From contig CAYTIB010000075.1 of the NCBI GenBank assembly GCA_964437725.1, positions 18,129-82,128 of the forward strand: a stretch of 64,000 nucleotides of DNA. The letters are read 5' to 3'. The notes below the pieces were generated by a model. That model saw only the letters and a program-made list of their open reading frames with translations, had not been told where the DNA came from and made no database searches. Below are positions 1 through 8,808 of this stretch, piece after piece. Source of the stretch: CAYTIB01 sp964437725. GTDB lineage: Bacteria > UBA8248 > JACPRG01 > G963555815. Made by a program: the position numbers and the translations under genes. Position 1 is the first letter of the stretch; every line of letters begins with the position of its first letter.

Positions 1-971
1 CTGTAGCATGAAGTTCGCATTATGGCATCAGCAAGACCAGTGCTAGCACCGTTGTCTGCTATAACGCGCGCTTCCTTTGAAAGTAGGCGTCCTTCTTCAT
101 CGGCTCGCATTCGAAGCCAAACTTTTGAAGGAACCCGAGGCCTCGCGGAAGTGAATTCGTCTAATCTTGTGTTGAATAGGCGAACGGGTTGGTTAGACTT
201 CATAGCTAACAGTAGAGTGATCAATGCATTTGGTTCTTCAAGTGCCTTACCGCCGAACGCACCTCCTACGAATGGTTGGATTAGCCGAAGCTTTTCCTTT
301 TCGATGTTGAGAATGCTAGATATGAGATCTCGGGAAAGGAACAAGTGTTGCAAGGGAGTCCATAGGGTATATCGACCGTGCCCCTCCGGTTTGGCCACAC
401 TGCCGATAGGCTCCATATAGGCTTGATACTGGAGTTGAGTCGTATAGGTAGCTTCATGTACGGCGGCAGCTGTTTTAAGGACGTTATCGGGATCTCCTCG
501 CTCGATGTGAACTTCGTATGCAATATTTTCCGAGCGATCATGAACTAATGGAGCCCCTTTAGTCATGGCTTCCTCAGGATCGAAAACTGCTGGAAGTGGT
601 TCATATTCTACGCGTATGAGGTCCGCTGCATCTTGGGCAATTTCAATTGTTTCAGCTGCTACAGCTGCTATTTCCTCTCCGGCAAATCGAACTTTCCCTT
701 CAGCTAAGATGGATTGGTCCTTCAAGTTTGACCATCCCCATCGAGATGTAGGGCAGTCTTTTGCTGTGATGACCGATTTCACTCCTGGCAAACGCTCGGA
801 TTCGCTAGTGTCAATATGAAGTATTCGAGCATGTGGATGAGGACTGCGAAGTACTTTTGCTTCCAACATATGTGGCACCCGGATGTCGGCAACATAGGTT
901 GCCAAACCAGATACCTTCTCAGGGGCATCGATCAAGGGAGTTGGTTTTCCGATAATATTGAATGAGGTCAT
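1..971 (-). CDS. Xanthine dehydrogenase/CO dehydrogenase-family molybdopterin-binding large subunit (5' part)
   Basis: Reading the complement from the ATG at 971 gives 323 uninterrupted codons running off the left edge. The N-terminus has the aldehyde oxidase/xanthine dehydrogenase a/b hammerhead pattern (KPTPLIDAPEKVSG, then VADIRVPHMLEAKVLRSPHPHA), followed by VRFAGEEIAAVAAET and the glycine-rich GGAFGGKALEEP motif that contacts the molybdopterin cytosine dinucleotide cofactor. The family hydroxylates aldehydes or N-heterocycles, or oxidises CO, together with FAD and 2Fe-2S subunits. Those partners are not visible and may lie beyond the left edge, so the substrate cannot be named. A GAGAGA Shine-Dalgarno-like stretch precedes the ATG. 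The gene is divergent from the crotonase at 1397. Confidence 0.85.
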   Translation of the reverse strand, partial: MTSFNIIGKPTPLIDAPEKVSGLATYVADIRVPHMLEAKVLRSPHPHARILHIDTSESERLPGVKSVITAKDCPTSRWGWSNLKDQSILAEGKVRFAGEEIAAVAAETIEIAQDAADLIRVEYEPLPAVFDPEEAMTKGAPLVHDRSENIAYEVHIERGDPDNVLKTAAAVHEATYTTQLQYQAYMEPIGSVAKPEGHGRYTLWTPLQHLFLSRDLISSILNIEKEKLRLIQPFVGGAFGGKALEEPNALITLLLAMKSNQPVRLFNTRLDEFTSARPRVPSKVWLRMRADEEGRLLSKEARVIADNGASTGLADAIMRTSCY

Positions 972-1396
972 CAGTCTCTCAAAGCTACTCTTATCAAAAA
1001 GTAAGGATCCCGGGCCAACCTCTTCTTATTTAAGGATGGCACTCCATATGTAGATATTAGTGCAGAGTGTAAAACAGATTTCTTGTCTCGACAAATATTC
1101 GAGGAAAATGTAGACGTGTTCGTATATTTAAAAGAAGATCCATAGTCCTCGATTTTTCATGCCTAGCGAGACCTATTTCCTTCACCATTTTAAAGCGAAA
1201 AGTTTAGGGAATAGATCGGGATATTATGGATCATGAAAGAAACTTGATGAATTTATGACTTAACTATTTAGGATAGTTTATTCCGCACATTTACGGATCC
1301 CGGACCATTTTGATGAATATTAGATTCCATTATGAATTAACAACTTCCTTTTTTTGTGCAGCCTGGGTTCATTCCAGCTAACGTTAGGGGAAAAGA
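972..1396. other. Divergent intergenic region
   Basis: This 425-base AT-rich stretch lies between the divergent molybdenum-hydroxylase and crotonase genes, so it should carry both promoters. I see no convincing small gene. It contains an inverted repeat AACTAT-N5-ATAGTT at 1262-1278, which could be an operator for the rightward gene. A 12-mer GGATCCCGGRCC occurs twice, at 1005-1016 and 1295-1306. Neither is assignable to a known regulator. Confidence 0.5.
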
Positions 1397-2119
1397 ATGA
1401 AGTTCTCGGAATTGATTTATAAGGAAGAAGGGGCCTTTGTAACAGTCACTATGAATAGGCCGGCGGCAGAAAACAAATTGACTCCAACCATGGTTAGAGA
1501 GTTAACGCTAGCGTTAGATGAGGCAGCTGAAGATGAGAAGGTGAGAGCGGTGATTTTGACAGGGGCAGAGGAGCATTTTTCTACAGGTGCGGATGTAAAT
1601 TTGCTTTCCCAACTGGGAAGGGGAGGTTTTGTGGATTTTGCTAATGCATTCAATAGGTTTTTAAAGACAATGCTTTATTTAGGAAAACCTATAATTGCCG
1701 GGGTTAATGGAGATGCTCTTTCCGGGGGCGTTGCAATTGTTGCAGCCTGTGACCTTGCCATTGCATCGAAAAAAGCTCGACTGGGAAACCATGAAGCAAC
1801 CTTTGGAGTGTGGCCTATGACTTCAAAGATTCCCGTTCTTGGACAGTTAAGCCCAAAAAAAGCATTAGAACATTTCTATACAGGTCAACCATATTCAGCA
1901 CAAGAGGCTTTGGAACTGGGTTTATTGAATCGTGTTGTGGAATCGAACGAGTTAAAGAGCGCAGTAAAAAGTTTTGCAGAAAAAGTGACCGTAATTTCTC
2001 CTGAGTTGCTTAAACTGGGACGGCAGATGTTTTATGAAATGGTTGACATGGGTTACGAGGAAGCATTGGATCTCGGACGAGAGAAATTTGTGGAAATGTT
2101 TTCAGAAAAGAAAAATTAA
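1397..2119 (+). CDS. Enoyl-CoA hydratase/isomerase (crotonase) family protein
   Basis: This 240-residue crotonase-fold protein should act on an acyl-CoA thioester in the cytoplasm. The CoA oxyanion-hole segments are FSTGADVNLL (about residues 55-64) and GDALSGGVAIVAACD (about 105-119). In classical hydratases the second segment carries Glu144 (GGGCE); here that position is Ala. The second catalytic Glu (Glu164 type) is kept in GNHEATFG. Loss of one Glu is common in isomerases and other crotonases, so a plain hydratase is not assured. The ATG is preceded by AGGGGAAAAG. It is the first gene of a co-directional run reaching 6278 that includes a binding protein and a flavin monooxygenase. Confidence 0.85.
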   Translation: MKFSELIYKEEGAFVTVTMNRPAAENKLTPTMVRELTLALDEAAEDEKVRAVILTGAEEHFSTGADVNLLSQLGRGGFVDFANAFNRFLKTMLYLGKPIIAGVNGDALSGGVAIVAACDLAIASKKARLGNHEATFGVWPMTSKIPVLGQLSPKKALEHFYTGQPYSAQEALELGLLNRVVESNELKSAVKSFAEKVTVISPELLKLGRQMFYEMVDMGYEEALDLGREKFVEMFSEKKN

Positions 2120-2306
2120 CCCTTAAGATTTAGGATTTTAAGCGGATCGGAAATTTACTTTAGAAATTCAAAAAATCAAGGTGGCTAGATTTCATGCGTT
2201 TTTAAAAAATTCTATTTTGAATGGATTTATGTAGAGAAATTGTGTTATAGGATCCTTAAACCGGTTTGAAGTAATTTACATATTGGACTAGCTGAGGGAG
2301 GCTCTA

Positions 2307-3332
2307 ATGAAAAAGAAGTTTATTGTTCTGTTAGCGGGGTTATTCCTAGGAATGGGAATTGCCGGACAGGCGGACGCCGCTAAAACTAAGTTTCTGCTCG
2401 ATTGGATTGTGTACGGTAAGCACGCACCTTTTTTTGCAGCCCAGGATTTTGGATTTTACAAAAAAGAAGGATTGGATGTTCAGTACCTGCGAGGATTCGG
2501 TTCAGGAGACACTATTAAGAAAGTAGCCGCCAAAGTTGCTCCGGTTGGGTATGCTGATGCCGGTTCTTTGGTTAACGCCCGTGCAAATAACCCAGACATT
2601 AAGGTTAAAGAAGTTGCTATGGGTCATGCGAAGACCATCATGAACGCTTTCTTTTTTAAAGGAAAATATAAACATCCGAAAGATTTAGCAGGCGCCCGGA
2701 TTGGTTCACCTCAGGCCAACTCCGTTCGAGTGATTTTCCCTGCCTTTGCAGCTGCTAACGGCTTAGACGTGAATTCAGTCAAGTGGGTTAACATGACCTA
2801 CTCACAGGTTACTCCGGCCATGTTGACTGGTCAGATAGACGTTGCCCTTTGGTATGCAACGGAAGTGCCAAAACAGATTGAAGCTGCTAAGAAAATCGGA
2901 AAAGAGATGGGTTGGTTCTCTTATGGCGATTGGGGTGTTCAGGTTTACAACAATGGGATCATATTTAGAGAAGACACGATTGCTAGTGATCCTAAGTTTG
3001 TTAAGGGTATTACTCATGCCCTCGTTAAAGCCTGGGGCTATTGCTTGAATATGGCAGGTAAATGCCTCAAAAACTTTGAGAAGTATACACCGGGCATGAC
3101 CAAACGGATTGTCCGTGGGCAGTTTGCTATCAATACACAGTACCTCTTCGACGAACACACTATGAAACATGGTATTGGTTACATGGACTACGACAAGATG
3201 GACAAGACTGTCGAAATACTTACGAAACTACAAAAGCTTCCTAAAAGGGTGCCGACTAAAGATATGTATACGAACCGGTTCCTACCTCAGTGGCCTTCAA
3301 TTAAGGCATTCTTAGGGGATAAAGCTTTCTAA
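2307..3332 (+). CDS. ABC transporter substrate-binding protein, NitT/TauT (SsuA/THI5-like) type
   Basis: This is a 341-residue periplasmic solute-binding protein. The N-terminus is a clear Sec signal peptide (MKKK, hydrophobic core, cleavage near GQADAA). The mature start FLLDWIVYGKHAPFFAAQDFGFYKKEGLDV is laid out as in NMT1/THI5 and taurine/sulfonate/nitrate binding proteins: a ligand-pocket aromatic, then 'A..fGfykkeGLdV'. The strong Shine-Dalgarno GAGGGAGG sits five bases before the ATG. No permease or ATPase gene is adjacent, so partners must be elsewhere. Neighbouring M29-like and flavin monooxygenase genes suggest the ligand is an aromatic or N-heterocyclic compound, but that is inference. 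An intrinsic terminator follows at 3429-3474. Confidence 0.85.
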   Translation: MKKKFIVLLAGLFLGMGIAGQADAAKTKFLLDWIVYGKHAPFFAAQDFGFYKKEGLDVQYLRGFGSGDTIKKVAAKVAPVGYADAGSLVNARANNPDIKVKEVAMGHAKTIMNAFFFKGKYKHPKDLAGARIGSPQANSVRVIFPAFAAANGLDVNSVKWVNMTYSQVTPAMLTGQIDVALWYATEVPKQIEAAKKIGKEMGWFSYGDWGVQVYNNGIIFREDTIASDPKFVKGITHALVKAWGYCLNMAGKCLKNFEKYTPGMTKRIVRGQFAINTQYLFDEHTMKHGIGYMDYDKMDKTVEILTKLQKLPKRVPTKDMYTNRFLPQWPSIKAFLGDKAF

Positions 3333-3428
3333 TAATAAATGCAGATAGTAATTTCTTTCGCTACTATCCTCAACTGAGAGGATTTAATTGGGTCACCAAA
3401 AGGTAGCGACGGTATAGCGAAATTTCAA

Positions 3429-3474
3429 GGAGAGGGGGCGGAGGCGTCGGAAGGCGACCGCCCTCTCTTTTTGG
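3429..3474 (+). terminator. Rho-independent terminator
   Basis: A GC-rich inverted repeat (GAGGGGGCGG pairing with CCGCCCTCTC, one mismatch) encloses a 16-base spacer and is followed directly by a T run. It sits about 100 bases after the binding-protein stop, and would separate highly expressed binding-protein mRNA from the downstream gene at 3518. Confidence 0.75.
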
Positions 3475-3517
3475 GTTTTCAGAAAAATCTGTTTGCCAAA
3501 ACGAAAGGAGTTCCGCC

Positions 3518-4597
3518 TTGCCTCAAGATGTTACAGATGGGCATCTCAAAGAAGGCGCAAGAAACTGTATCGTGAACTATTCCGGAGTGCTTCCTGGAGA
3601 AAATGTACTTATTTGGATCGATAAGGTCGAACCCCCGGAACCAGGCGTGGCAGAAGCTATGGTCGAGGCTGCAGAAGAAATTGGTGCGAACGTAACGCTT
3701 CTTCAGGATCGAGCTCCGGAATTTCGTCTTGGTGAAAGAATAAGCACCACCACTGAAGCCGCCATACAGGGAAGCGATTGCGTAATTCAGCTTTTGCCTC
3801 TTCTTAATGTGGCCTCGATAGATAACATTCATATTTTAAGGTGCCTTTTTGAATACGATGTTCGGATCACTGCCTGCATGACACCCACGCGGGCGCTACT
3901 TGCTTCCGAGTGGGCCCGCTTTCCCATCGAGATAGCTCGAACAATCATGCGGAAATCAGCTGGGTGTGTAAAAGACGCAGAATTCCGCTTGACTGAAGAA
4001 ACGGGGACTGATCTACAAGGACGTTTAAAAGCATGGCCAGATGGTGTGGGGTTTTCTGGAAGTGGAAACTTAAAGGGCGGTGCTTGGACTTTTTTCCCTT
4101 TTGGAAACGTTGCGCTTTATCCTGAGGCACCACTTGAGGGGAAAATCGTTTTTGAGACTTGGGAAGGAACGGCTGGGATTCTTAAGGAACCTGTAGAATT
4201 AGAAATTCGAGAGCAGAGAGTAGTAAATTGCTCGGGTGGCGAGGAGGCTCGGTGGTTTAATGAAATGATGAAAAGATACCCGAACGCTGATTTTTGTTGT
4301 GAGATCACTTGGGGTATCTCGCCGGTTGTAAGCATTAAAGAGGGCTTGCAACAGCGTGCCTGTGATTCGCTATTGTATCGGCATGCAGGGGTTTACCATA
4401 TTGGCTTCGGATTGTGGCCTTGCGAAGGAATTTGGAGTGATTTTCATTGGGACGGTGGAGGGTTGAACCCGACCTTAATTCACGCCGGTGAAACCATTAT
4501 TGAGAAAGGTGAACTCTTGATCTTGAATGACCCAGAAGTCCGTGAAGTTGCCTCAAAATTCGGCGATCCCGATGAACTTTTATCAGAGGTACAATAG
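3518..4597 (+). CDS. M29 aminopeptidase / 2,5-dihydroxypyridine 5,6-dioxygenase (NicX)-like metalloprotein
   Basis: This 359-residue protein starts at a TTG placed seven bases after AAAGGAG. The opening LPGENVLIWIDK and the C-terminal block HAGVYHIGFGLWP...SDFHWDGGG resemble the M29 (leucyl aminopeptidase/AmpS) fold. The family includes NicX, the iron-dependent ring-opening dioxygenase of nicotinate breakdown; the HxD pair in the last block and the Glu in CEITWGISP are candidate metal ligands. The sequence alone does not tell peptidase from ring-cleaving oxygenase. A flavin monooxygenase downstream and a binding protein upstream favour a catabolic role. The next gene begins two bases after its stop, so the two are translationally linked. 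Confidence 0.6.
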   Translation: MPQDVTDGHLKEGARNCIVNYSGVLPGENVLIWIDKVEPPEPGVAEAMVEAAEEIGANVTLLQDRAPEFRLGERISTTTEAAIQGSDCVIQLLPLLNVASIDNIHILRCLFEYDVRITACMTPTRALLASEWARFPIEIARTIMRKSAGCVKDAEFRLTEETGTDLQGRLKAWPDGVGFSGSGNLKGGAWTFFPFGNVALYPEAPLEGKIVFETWEGTAGILKEPVELEIREQRVVNCSGGEEARWFNEMMKRYPNADFCCEITWGISPVVSIKEGLQQRACDSLLYRHAGVYHIGFGLWPCEGIWSDFHWDGGGLNPTLIHAGETIIEKGELLILNDPEVREVASKFGDPDELLSEVQ

Positions 4598-4599
4598 AA

Positions 4600-5031
4600 A
4601 TGGAGAATTCTTTGAAAGAGTCTGCTTGCAATTTCTTCGATCCGCTTAATGAGAGAGAGGATATGCAGGAGTTACTGTTTGGCTTGGAGCAGACTATTCG
4701 TTTCATTGTTGAAGATGGGGAGTCTTTCGAGCTGAAGGTGGGAAAAGGTAGACTAAGTGTTTTGGAGGGTATTGATGATTTTGAGGCTAAGGACCATGTG
4801 GATTTCACTCATTTCAGGACTGATGAGAGAACTATTAGGCGTCTATTGGCGAGTGAGATTCGATATTCGGATGCCGTTATCCCTTCCGGACTTGATATGG
4901 GAAAGCTGAAGCTTGTGGAGAAGTGGATGTTCAAAAAAGGCATAATCAATTGGCTTGGTCAAGTTATTCGAATGGGACAAGAAGGTCAATGCTGGCAAGA
5001 CTCTCGTCCAACAGAAGGATGGAAGGATTAG
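4600..5031 (+). CDS. Small conserved-looking protein, possible SCP2-like lipid-binding domain
   Basis: This 143-residue soluble protein has no signal peptide or membrane span. It starts two bases after the preceding stop, which indicates translational coupling with the M29-like gene. The segment from about residue 45 (FELKVGKGRL...) to 125 (GKLKLVEKWMFKKGIINWLGQVIRM) looks like the alternating strands and terminal helices of SCP2/sterol-carrier domains, in which a small ligand-binding fold ends in a '.G...kl..w..kG.l' helix. That match is from memory of the pattern and is weak. A partner or accessory role for the adjacent enzymes is the most that can be inferred. Confidence 0.6.
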   Translation: MENSLKESACNFFDPLNEREDMQELLFGLEQTIRFIVEDGESFELKVGKGRLSVLEGIDDFEAKDHVDFTHFRTDERTIRRLLASEIRYSDAVIPSGLDMGKLKLVEKWMFKKGIINWLGQVIRMGQEGQCWQDSRPTEGWKD

Positions 5032-5096
5032 TAATCGAAATCTACGTTATTTTAGCCTGATGAAGATTAGACGACAGTAAAAATGGAGCTTTGAAA

Positions 5097-6278
5097 ATGG
5101 ATTCCGAATCCCTAATTAAGCGAGCGAAAGAGCTTGCTCCTGAAATATTAGAAAAAGCTAGGGATACGGAGATCAATCGACGTATTTCCGATGAAACAAT
5201 ATACGATTTGCACAAAGCGGAACTATTTCGAGTTTTACAGCCAAAGAGGCATGGAGGATTAGAACTCGGTTTTAATGTGCTTGCGCGAGTGATACAGGAA
5301 ATTGCATGGGGCTGTGGATCTACTGGATGGGTTTACGGTGTTCTCGGCATGCATCAATGGTTGGTGGGGCTGTTTTCCGAACAGGCTCAGGAGGATGTTT
5401 GGGGTGAAGATTCTAGCGCATTGATTTGTTCCTCTTTTCCTCCAGTGGGGACTGTAGAATCCCTGAAGGATGGTTTTAGATTAACTGGTAAATGGATTTT
5501 CTCCAGTGGCTGTGACTTTTGTTCTTGGGCAATTGTTGCGGGCCGGGCTTTCATAAATGGAGAAGAAGATTCTCAGAAACAGTGTTTTTTTCTCGTTCCC
5601 CGATCGGATTATGAAATTGATGATAATTGGCACGTTTTAGGTTTGGCGGGGACGGGAAGCAAGAATCTTGTCCTAGATGGTGTATTTGTGCCTACGCATC
5701 GAATACTAGTAATTGAGCAAGCAATCAATGGAGATGCCGATGGAACGAAGATAAATACCGGTTCTCTTTATAAGTTCCCATTTTTTACCGGACTTACAAC
5801 GAGTATTTGTACTCCCGTGCTTGGGATGGCTCAGGGAGCACTCGATCATTACCTTCGGATTATTGAAAATCGTGCATCTAAGGGAGGCTTTACTCCAGCA
5901 AAGGGGAAGATAGGAGATTATCAGAGCATTCAGCTTCGGGTTGCCGAGGCGGCGGCCTCTGTGGATTCTGCTCGGATGCTATTGATGCGAGTGGTCGAAG
6001 ATACGATGGCTGCTGCTGAATCTATCGAAGGTCCGAGTGTGAAACTTCGCATTCGAAATCGTAGGGACCAAACTTTTGCTGTTCGACTTCTTGTTAATGG
6101 GGTGGATCGGCTTTACGAGTCTACCGGTGCTAATGGTTTGTTTTTGTCAGACGATGTTCAACGCTCTTGGAGGGATTTGCGGGCGGCGGCCCAACACATT
6201 ACAAACAATTGGGATGCGGCTGGTACACTTTATGGGCGTCATCTGATGGGGCTAGATACTGAGGGTATCCCTTATTGA
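5097..6278 (+). CDS. Group D flavin-dependent monooxygenase (acyl-CoA dehydrogenase fold, HsaA/HpaB-like)
   Basis: This 393-residue enzyme has the acyl-CoA dehydrogenase fold used by two-component aromatic hydroxylases. The N-terminus (RVLQPKRHGGLELGFNVLARVIQEIAWGCGSTGWVYGV) is diagnostic: the GSTGWV block is shared by HsaA, the HpaB-like C2 oxygenases and DszC-type enzymes. FRLTGKWIFSSGCDFCSWAIV forms the central beta domain, and the C-terminal helices end in DLRAAAQHITNNWDAAG. Such enzymes use reduced flavin from a separate reductase and O2 to hydroxylate or otherwise oxygenate ring or sulfur/nitrogen compounds. No reductase is adjacent. I prefer the ATG at 5097, eight bases after GGAG, to the in-frame TTG at 5091. 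It is the last gene of the 1397-6278 run. Confidence 0.8.
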   Translation: MDSESLIKRAKELAPEILEKARDTEINRRISDETIYDLHKAELFRVLQPKRHGGLELGFNVLARVIQEIAWGCGSTGWVYGVLGMHQWLVGLFSEQAQEDVWGEDSSALICSSFPPVGTVESLKDGFRLTGKWIFSSGCDFCSWAIVAGRAFINGEEDSQKQCFFLVPRSDYEIDDNWHVLGLAGTGSKNLVLDGVFVPTHRILVIEQAINGDADGTKINTGSLYKFPFFTGLTTSICTPVLGMAQGALDHYLRIIENRASKGGFTPAKGKIGDYQSIQLRVAEAAASVDSARMLLMRVVEDTMAAAESIEGPSVKLRIRNRRDQTFAVRLLVNGVDRLYESTGANGLFLSDDVQRSWRDLRAAAQHITNNWDAAGTLYGRHLMGLDTEGIPY

Positions 6279-6306
6279 GTTGCTGACGATATTCACTTTG
6301 TTCCTA

Positions 6307-7575
6307 CTATATAGTTGTTGTCTTAGTAGTCCTAATCGCCTTAATTCTATGCGCAAAGTAGACGAGTGTGTTGGCTAGAACAATATACGCGACACATGCC
6401 AGGGCAATTCTTTCCATAGAAATTCCTTCGTCAATCATCCACCCCATCATAAACGGTGCTAGAGCAGTCGAGATGACCGTAAGTGTCGCCACTAAAGATC
6501 TTATGGCTCCCAGGTGTGTTGTGCCGTAAAGTTCCGCCCATAGAGCCGCAAAAAGAGAATAGTTTACCCCGACAGTTATTCCTGCGGCCAACATGAAAAA
6601 GATGGCTACGAAGGGGTGATTGCCGGCTGACAACAGAATCAGGGCTAACCCGAGTGGTGGTAAGACACAAGGGAGTAACCTCCATGCACTTTTACGGTCA
6701 ATCAGGGGTCCAGAGGAAAGAGAGGATATTATTGTTGTCAGGGAATACGCTATGAATGAGGTTGCAAACCAATTCATACTCCACCCTTTCGATTCTACTA
6801 AATGGACCTGGTGGAAGAAAAATCCTGTCATTATATAGCCGGGTGCTAGGACGGCTGGAAGAATCAAGTAGAATCGGATATCTTGGAGCACCATCGAACG
6901 AGTCCAGGAAAGGTCCGATTCGTCTGACACGTTAGCTACCTTCCTGGAAATTCGAGTCATTTGTTGATGTCTCTGTTTATGTCCTTTTAAAAGCCATAAG
7001 ATGGTAGGTAAAAGGACGGGAATTAGAACGCAGCCAATAAAACCCCAACTTAGTCTCCAACCAAAAGTCTCGTTAAAAAATACTCCAATTAGAGGAAGAG
7101 AAGCCGCCCCTAGTGGATAGCCGAGAGCTGCAATGCTTACAGCTTTTCCTCGTTGGTTACCAAAGTATCGGCCCATACTTGTCATTCCGGTATGAGACAT
7201 TAGACCCTGACCAGCAAGTCTTACGGAGAAAAGGGCAAAATAAAGGAGAGCTAAAGTAGGTGCTAGAGCCATGGAGAAGCAGGAGAAGATTAGAAAAAGA
7301 CAAGTTAAAAGAGTGAAAATTCTCAAATCGACATGGTCGATCATACGACCTAGCCAAAACATTAATGTTCCACTGGCGAGTGTAGCAACTGCATATATTG
7401 ATCCGAATTCTCCATGGGTAAGTTCGAATTCGCTGCGAATATCTGAGTTGAAAATTGCCACAAAAAATGTTTGTCCGAATCCTGAAAATCCGGTCATAAG
7501 AAGACCAAAGGCAAGAAAACGCAGATTGCGCTCAAGGAAGGTTCTGTATTCCATTATTTCTTCGGAAAATCTCAT
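6307..7575 (-). CDS. Major facilitator superfamily transporter
   Basis: This is a 422-residue inner-membrane protein with about twelve hydrophobic helices in two halves. The first half has the MFS loop 2-3 pattern (GRMIDHVDLRI after helix 2), and a hydrophilic central loop (KGHKQRHQQMTRISRK...) separates the halves. The second half repeats the loop motif as SGPLIDRKSAWRL. It resembles OFA/monocarboxylate-type MFS carriers by general layout only; the substrate is unknown. It converges on the flavin monooxygenase 28 bases away and lies just downstream of, and co-directional with, the EamA gene, so the two transporters may be co-transcribed. Confidence 0.85.
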   Translation of the reverse strand: MRFSEEIMEYRTFLERNLRFLAFGLLMTGFSGFGQTFFVAIFNSDIRSEFELTHGEFGSIYAVATLASGTLMFWLGRMIDHVDLRIFTLLTCLFLIFSCFSMALAPTLALLYFALFSVRLAGQGLMSHTGMTSMGRYFGNQRGKAVSIAALGYPLGAASLPLIGVFFNETFGWRLSWGFIGCVLIPVLLPTILWLLKGHKQRHQQMTRISRKVANVSDESDLSWTRSMVLQDIRFYLILPAVLAPGYIMTGFFFHQVHLVESKGWSMNWFATSFIAYSLTTIISSLSSGPLIDRKSAWRLLPCVLPPLGLALILLSAGNHPFVAIFFMLAAGITVGVNYSLFAALWAELYGTTHLGAIRSLVATLTVISTALAPFMMGWMIDEGISMERIALACVAYIVLANTLVYFAHRIKAIRTTKTTTI

Positions 7576-7606
7576 TGGGAATTTGAGCTAATGAGTGTTG
7601 GATTCT

Positions 7607-8503
7607 TCACTGTCTAGACAGTGTAACTAAGGCTGCCCCGATGCAGATTAGGGCGGCCCCACTGACGAGAATTTTATTTAATCGTTCAGACTGTCTGAAG
7701 AAAATCCATGAGAATAGAAGAGCGAAAAGAGGTGCTGAATATACCAAAGGTGTTACCGTGGACATGGGACCCATTTGGAGAGCTGCAAAAAAAGTCAGAT
7801 GCCCGGTACTGGATAGTACCCCACTGAGAAGGAAAAACTTAGTGTCGTATGATCCAATACGAATACGGTCTTTTTTGGGTAGGAAAATATTCCAGATCAA
7901 AACAACTAAGAGAGCACCTAGCGCAGCGATAGCAACCCCAACACTTAAACTGGGAACATTGGAGACTCCAATTTTTCTGAATACGGCTGTCAGGGAAAAC
8001 ATGAGGATCGTAAGTGCAGCGTAAATAAATGAATGCCAAACAGATTTGCCGGCAGGTTTATTTTCTTTATTGATATTCCGTTCACGTCCAAGCAACATCA
8101 CACCTAAAATAATGAATAGGGTACCAATGAAAACTAAATAGTTAGGTTTCTCATTAAAAAATATTATGGCGAAAAATACGGTTAGTAGCGGGGCACAGGA
8201 AATGACGGTGACAGAACGTGAAAGACCTATTATACGAAAGCTCATATAAAGGAAGGTTCCTGCTAATCCTGGAGAGGCTATTCCGGCGGCCAGAAATATC
8301 AGAAAGTTCTTCCATCCGATTTCAGTAACTGGAAAGGTTGCAAAGGCGATAGGTCCGTAAATCAATAATGTAACAATGGCTAGAGCCAGGACCCCAGTAA
8401 TTGGTGTCGAGGTGCGAAGTCCAAAATGTACGGCTGTATCACCGGCCGCGAAAGCCAAGCCTGTAATAAGGGCCAGTAGGTTGGCCAGCAATAATGGTTC
8501 CAT
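7607..8503 (-). CDS. EamA/DMT-family transporter
   Basis: This 298-residue protein shows the ten-helix, two-repeat layout of drug/metabolite transporters. Each half ends in the family pattern: AIIFFNEKPNYLVFIGTLFIILGVMLL for repeat one, and LLFSWIFFRQSERLNKILVSGAALICIGAAL for repeat two. These carriers export or import small metabolites through the inner membrane; the substrate cannot be read from sequence. It is followed 31 bases later by the MFS gene on the same strand. A second EamA paralogue is at 30212. Confidence 0.85.
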   Translation of the reverse strand: MEPLLLANLLALITGLAFAAGDTAVHFGLRTSTPITGVLALAIVTLLIYGPIAFATFPVTEIGWKNFLIFLAAGIASPGLAGTFLYMSFRIIGLSRSVTVISCAPLLTVFFAIIFFNEKPNYLVFIGTLFIILGVMLLGRERNINKENKPAGKSVWHSFIYAALTILMFSLTAVFRKIGVSNVPSLSVGVAIAALGALLVVLIWNIFLPKKDRIRIGSYDTKFFLLSGVLSSTGHLTFFAALQMGPMSTVTPLVYSAPLFALLFSWIFFRQSERLNKILVSGAALICIGAALVTLSRQ

Positions 8504-8808
8504 GAGTATCGCAATATCCTCAATAGAGAGATTTCGCCCTATTTCTCCAATTGAATTAGTTATGTAAATTTTCTGATGAAAATTTCAGATCAATGGATCT
8601 ACAACTTTTTAAAATTTCAAATTGATTATCTTGAAGATTTAACAAAAATCGTCCGCGGTAACTTATATATACTTCAATCAAATGCAAATGCTTGTGGTTT
8701 ATTTTATAAATACTTTTCTACTTAAATTCTGACCTAGTATGAGAAATCCAACAGAGGAAATTCGGTGGTGCTAACCGTTTCATAACTGTTCTGGGTTTTC
8801 GGGAGACT
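8504..8808. other. AT-rich intergenic region
   Basis: About 305 bases lie between the grdC stop and the EamA start, both on the minus strand. I see no gene, tRNA or clear terminator; it should contain the 3' end of the grd transcript and the EamA promoter. Confidence 0.4.

Noticed and set aside
22..420. A plus-strand 132-codon frame at the left edge
   Set aside because: It is antisense to the molybdenum-hydroxylase gene, which has clear family motifs in the minus frame.
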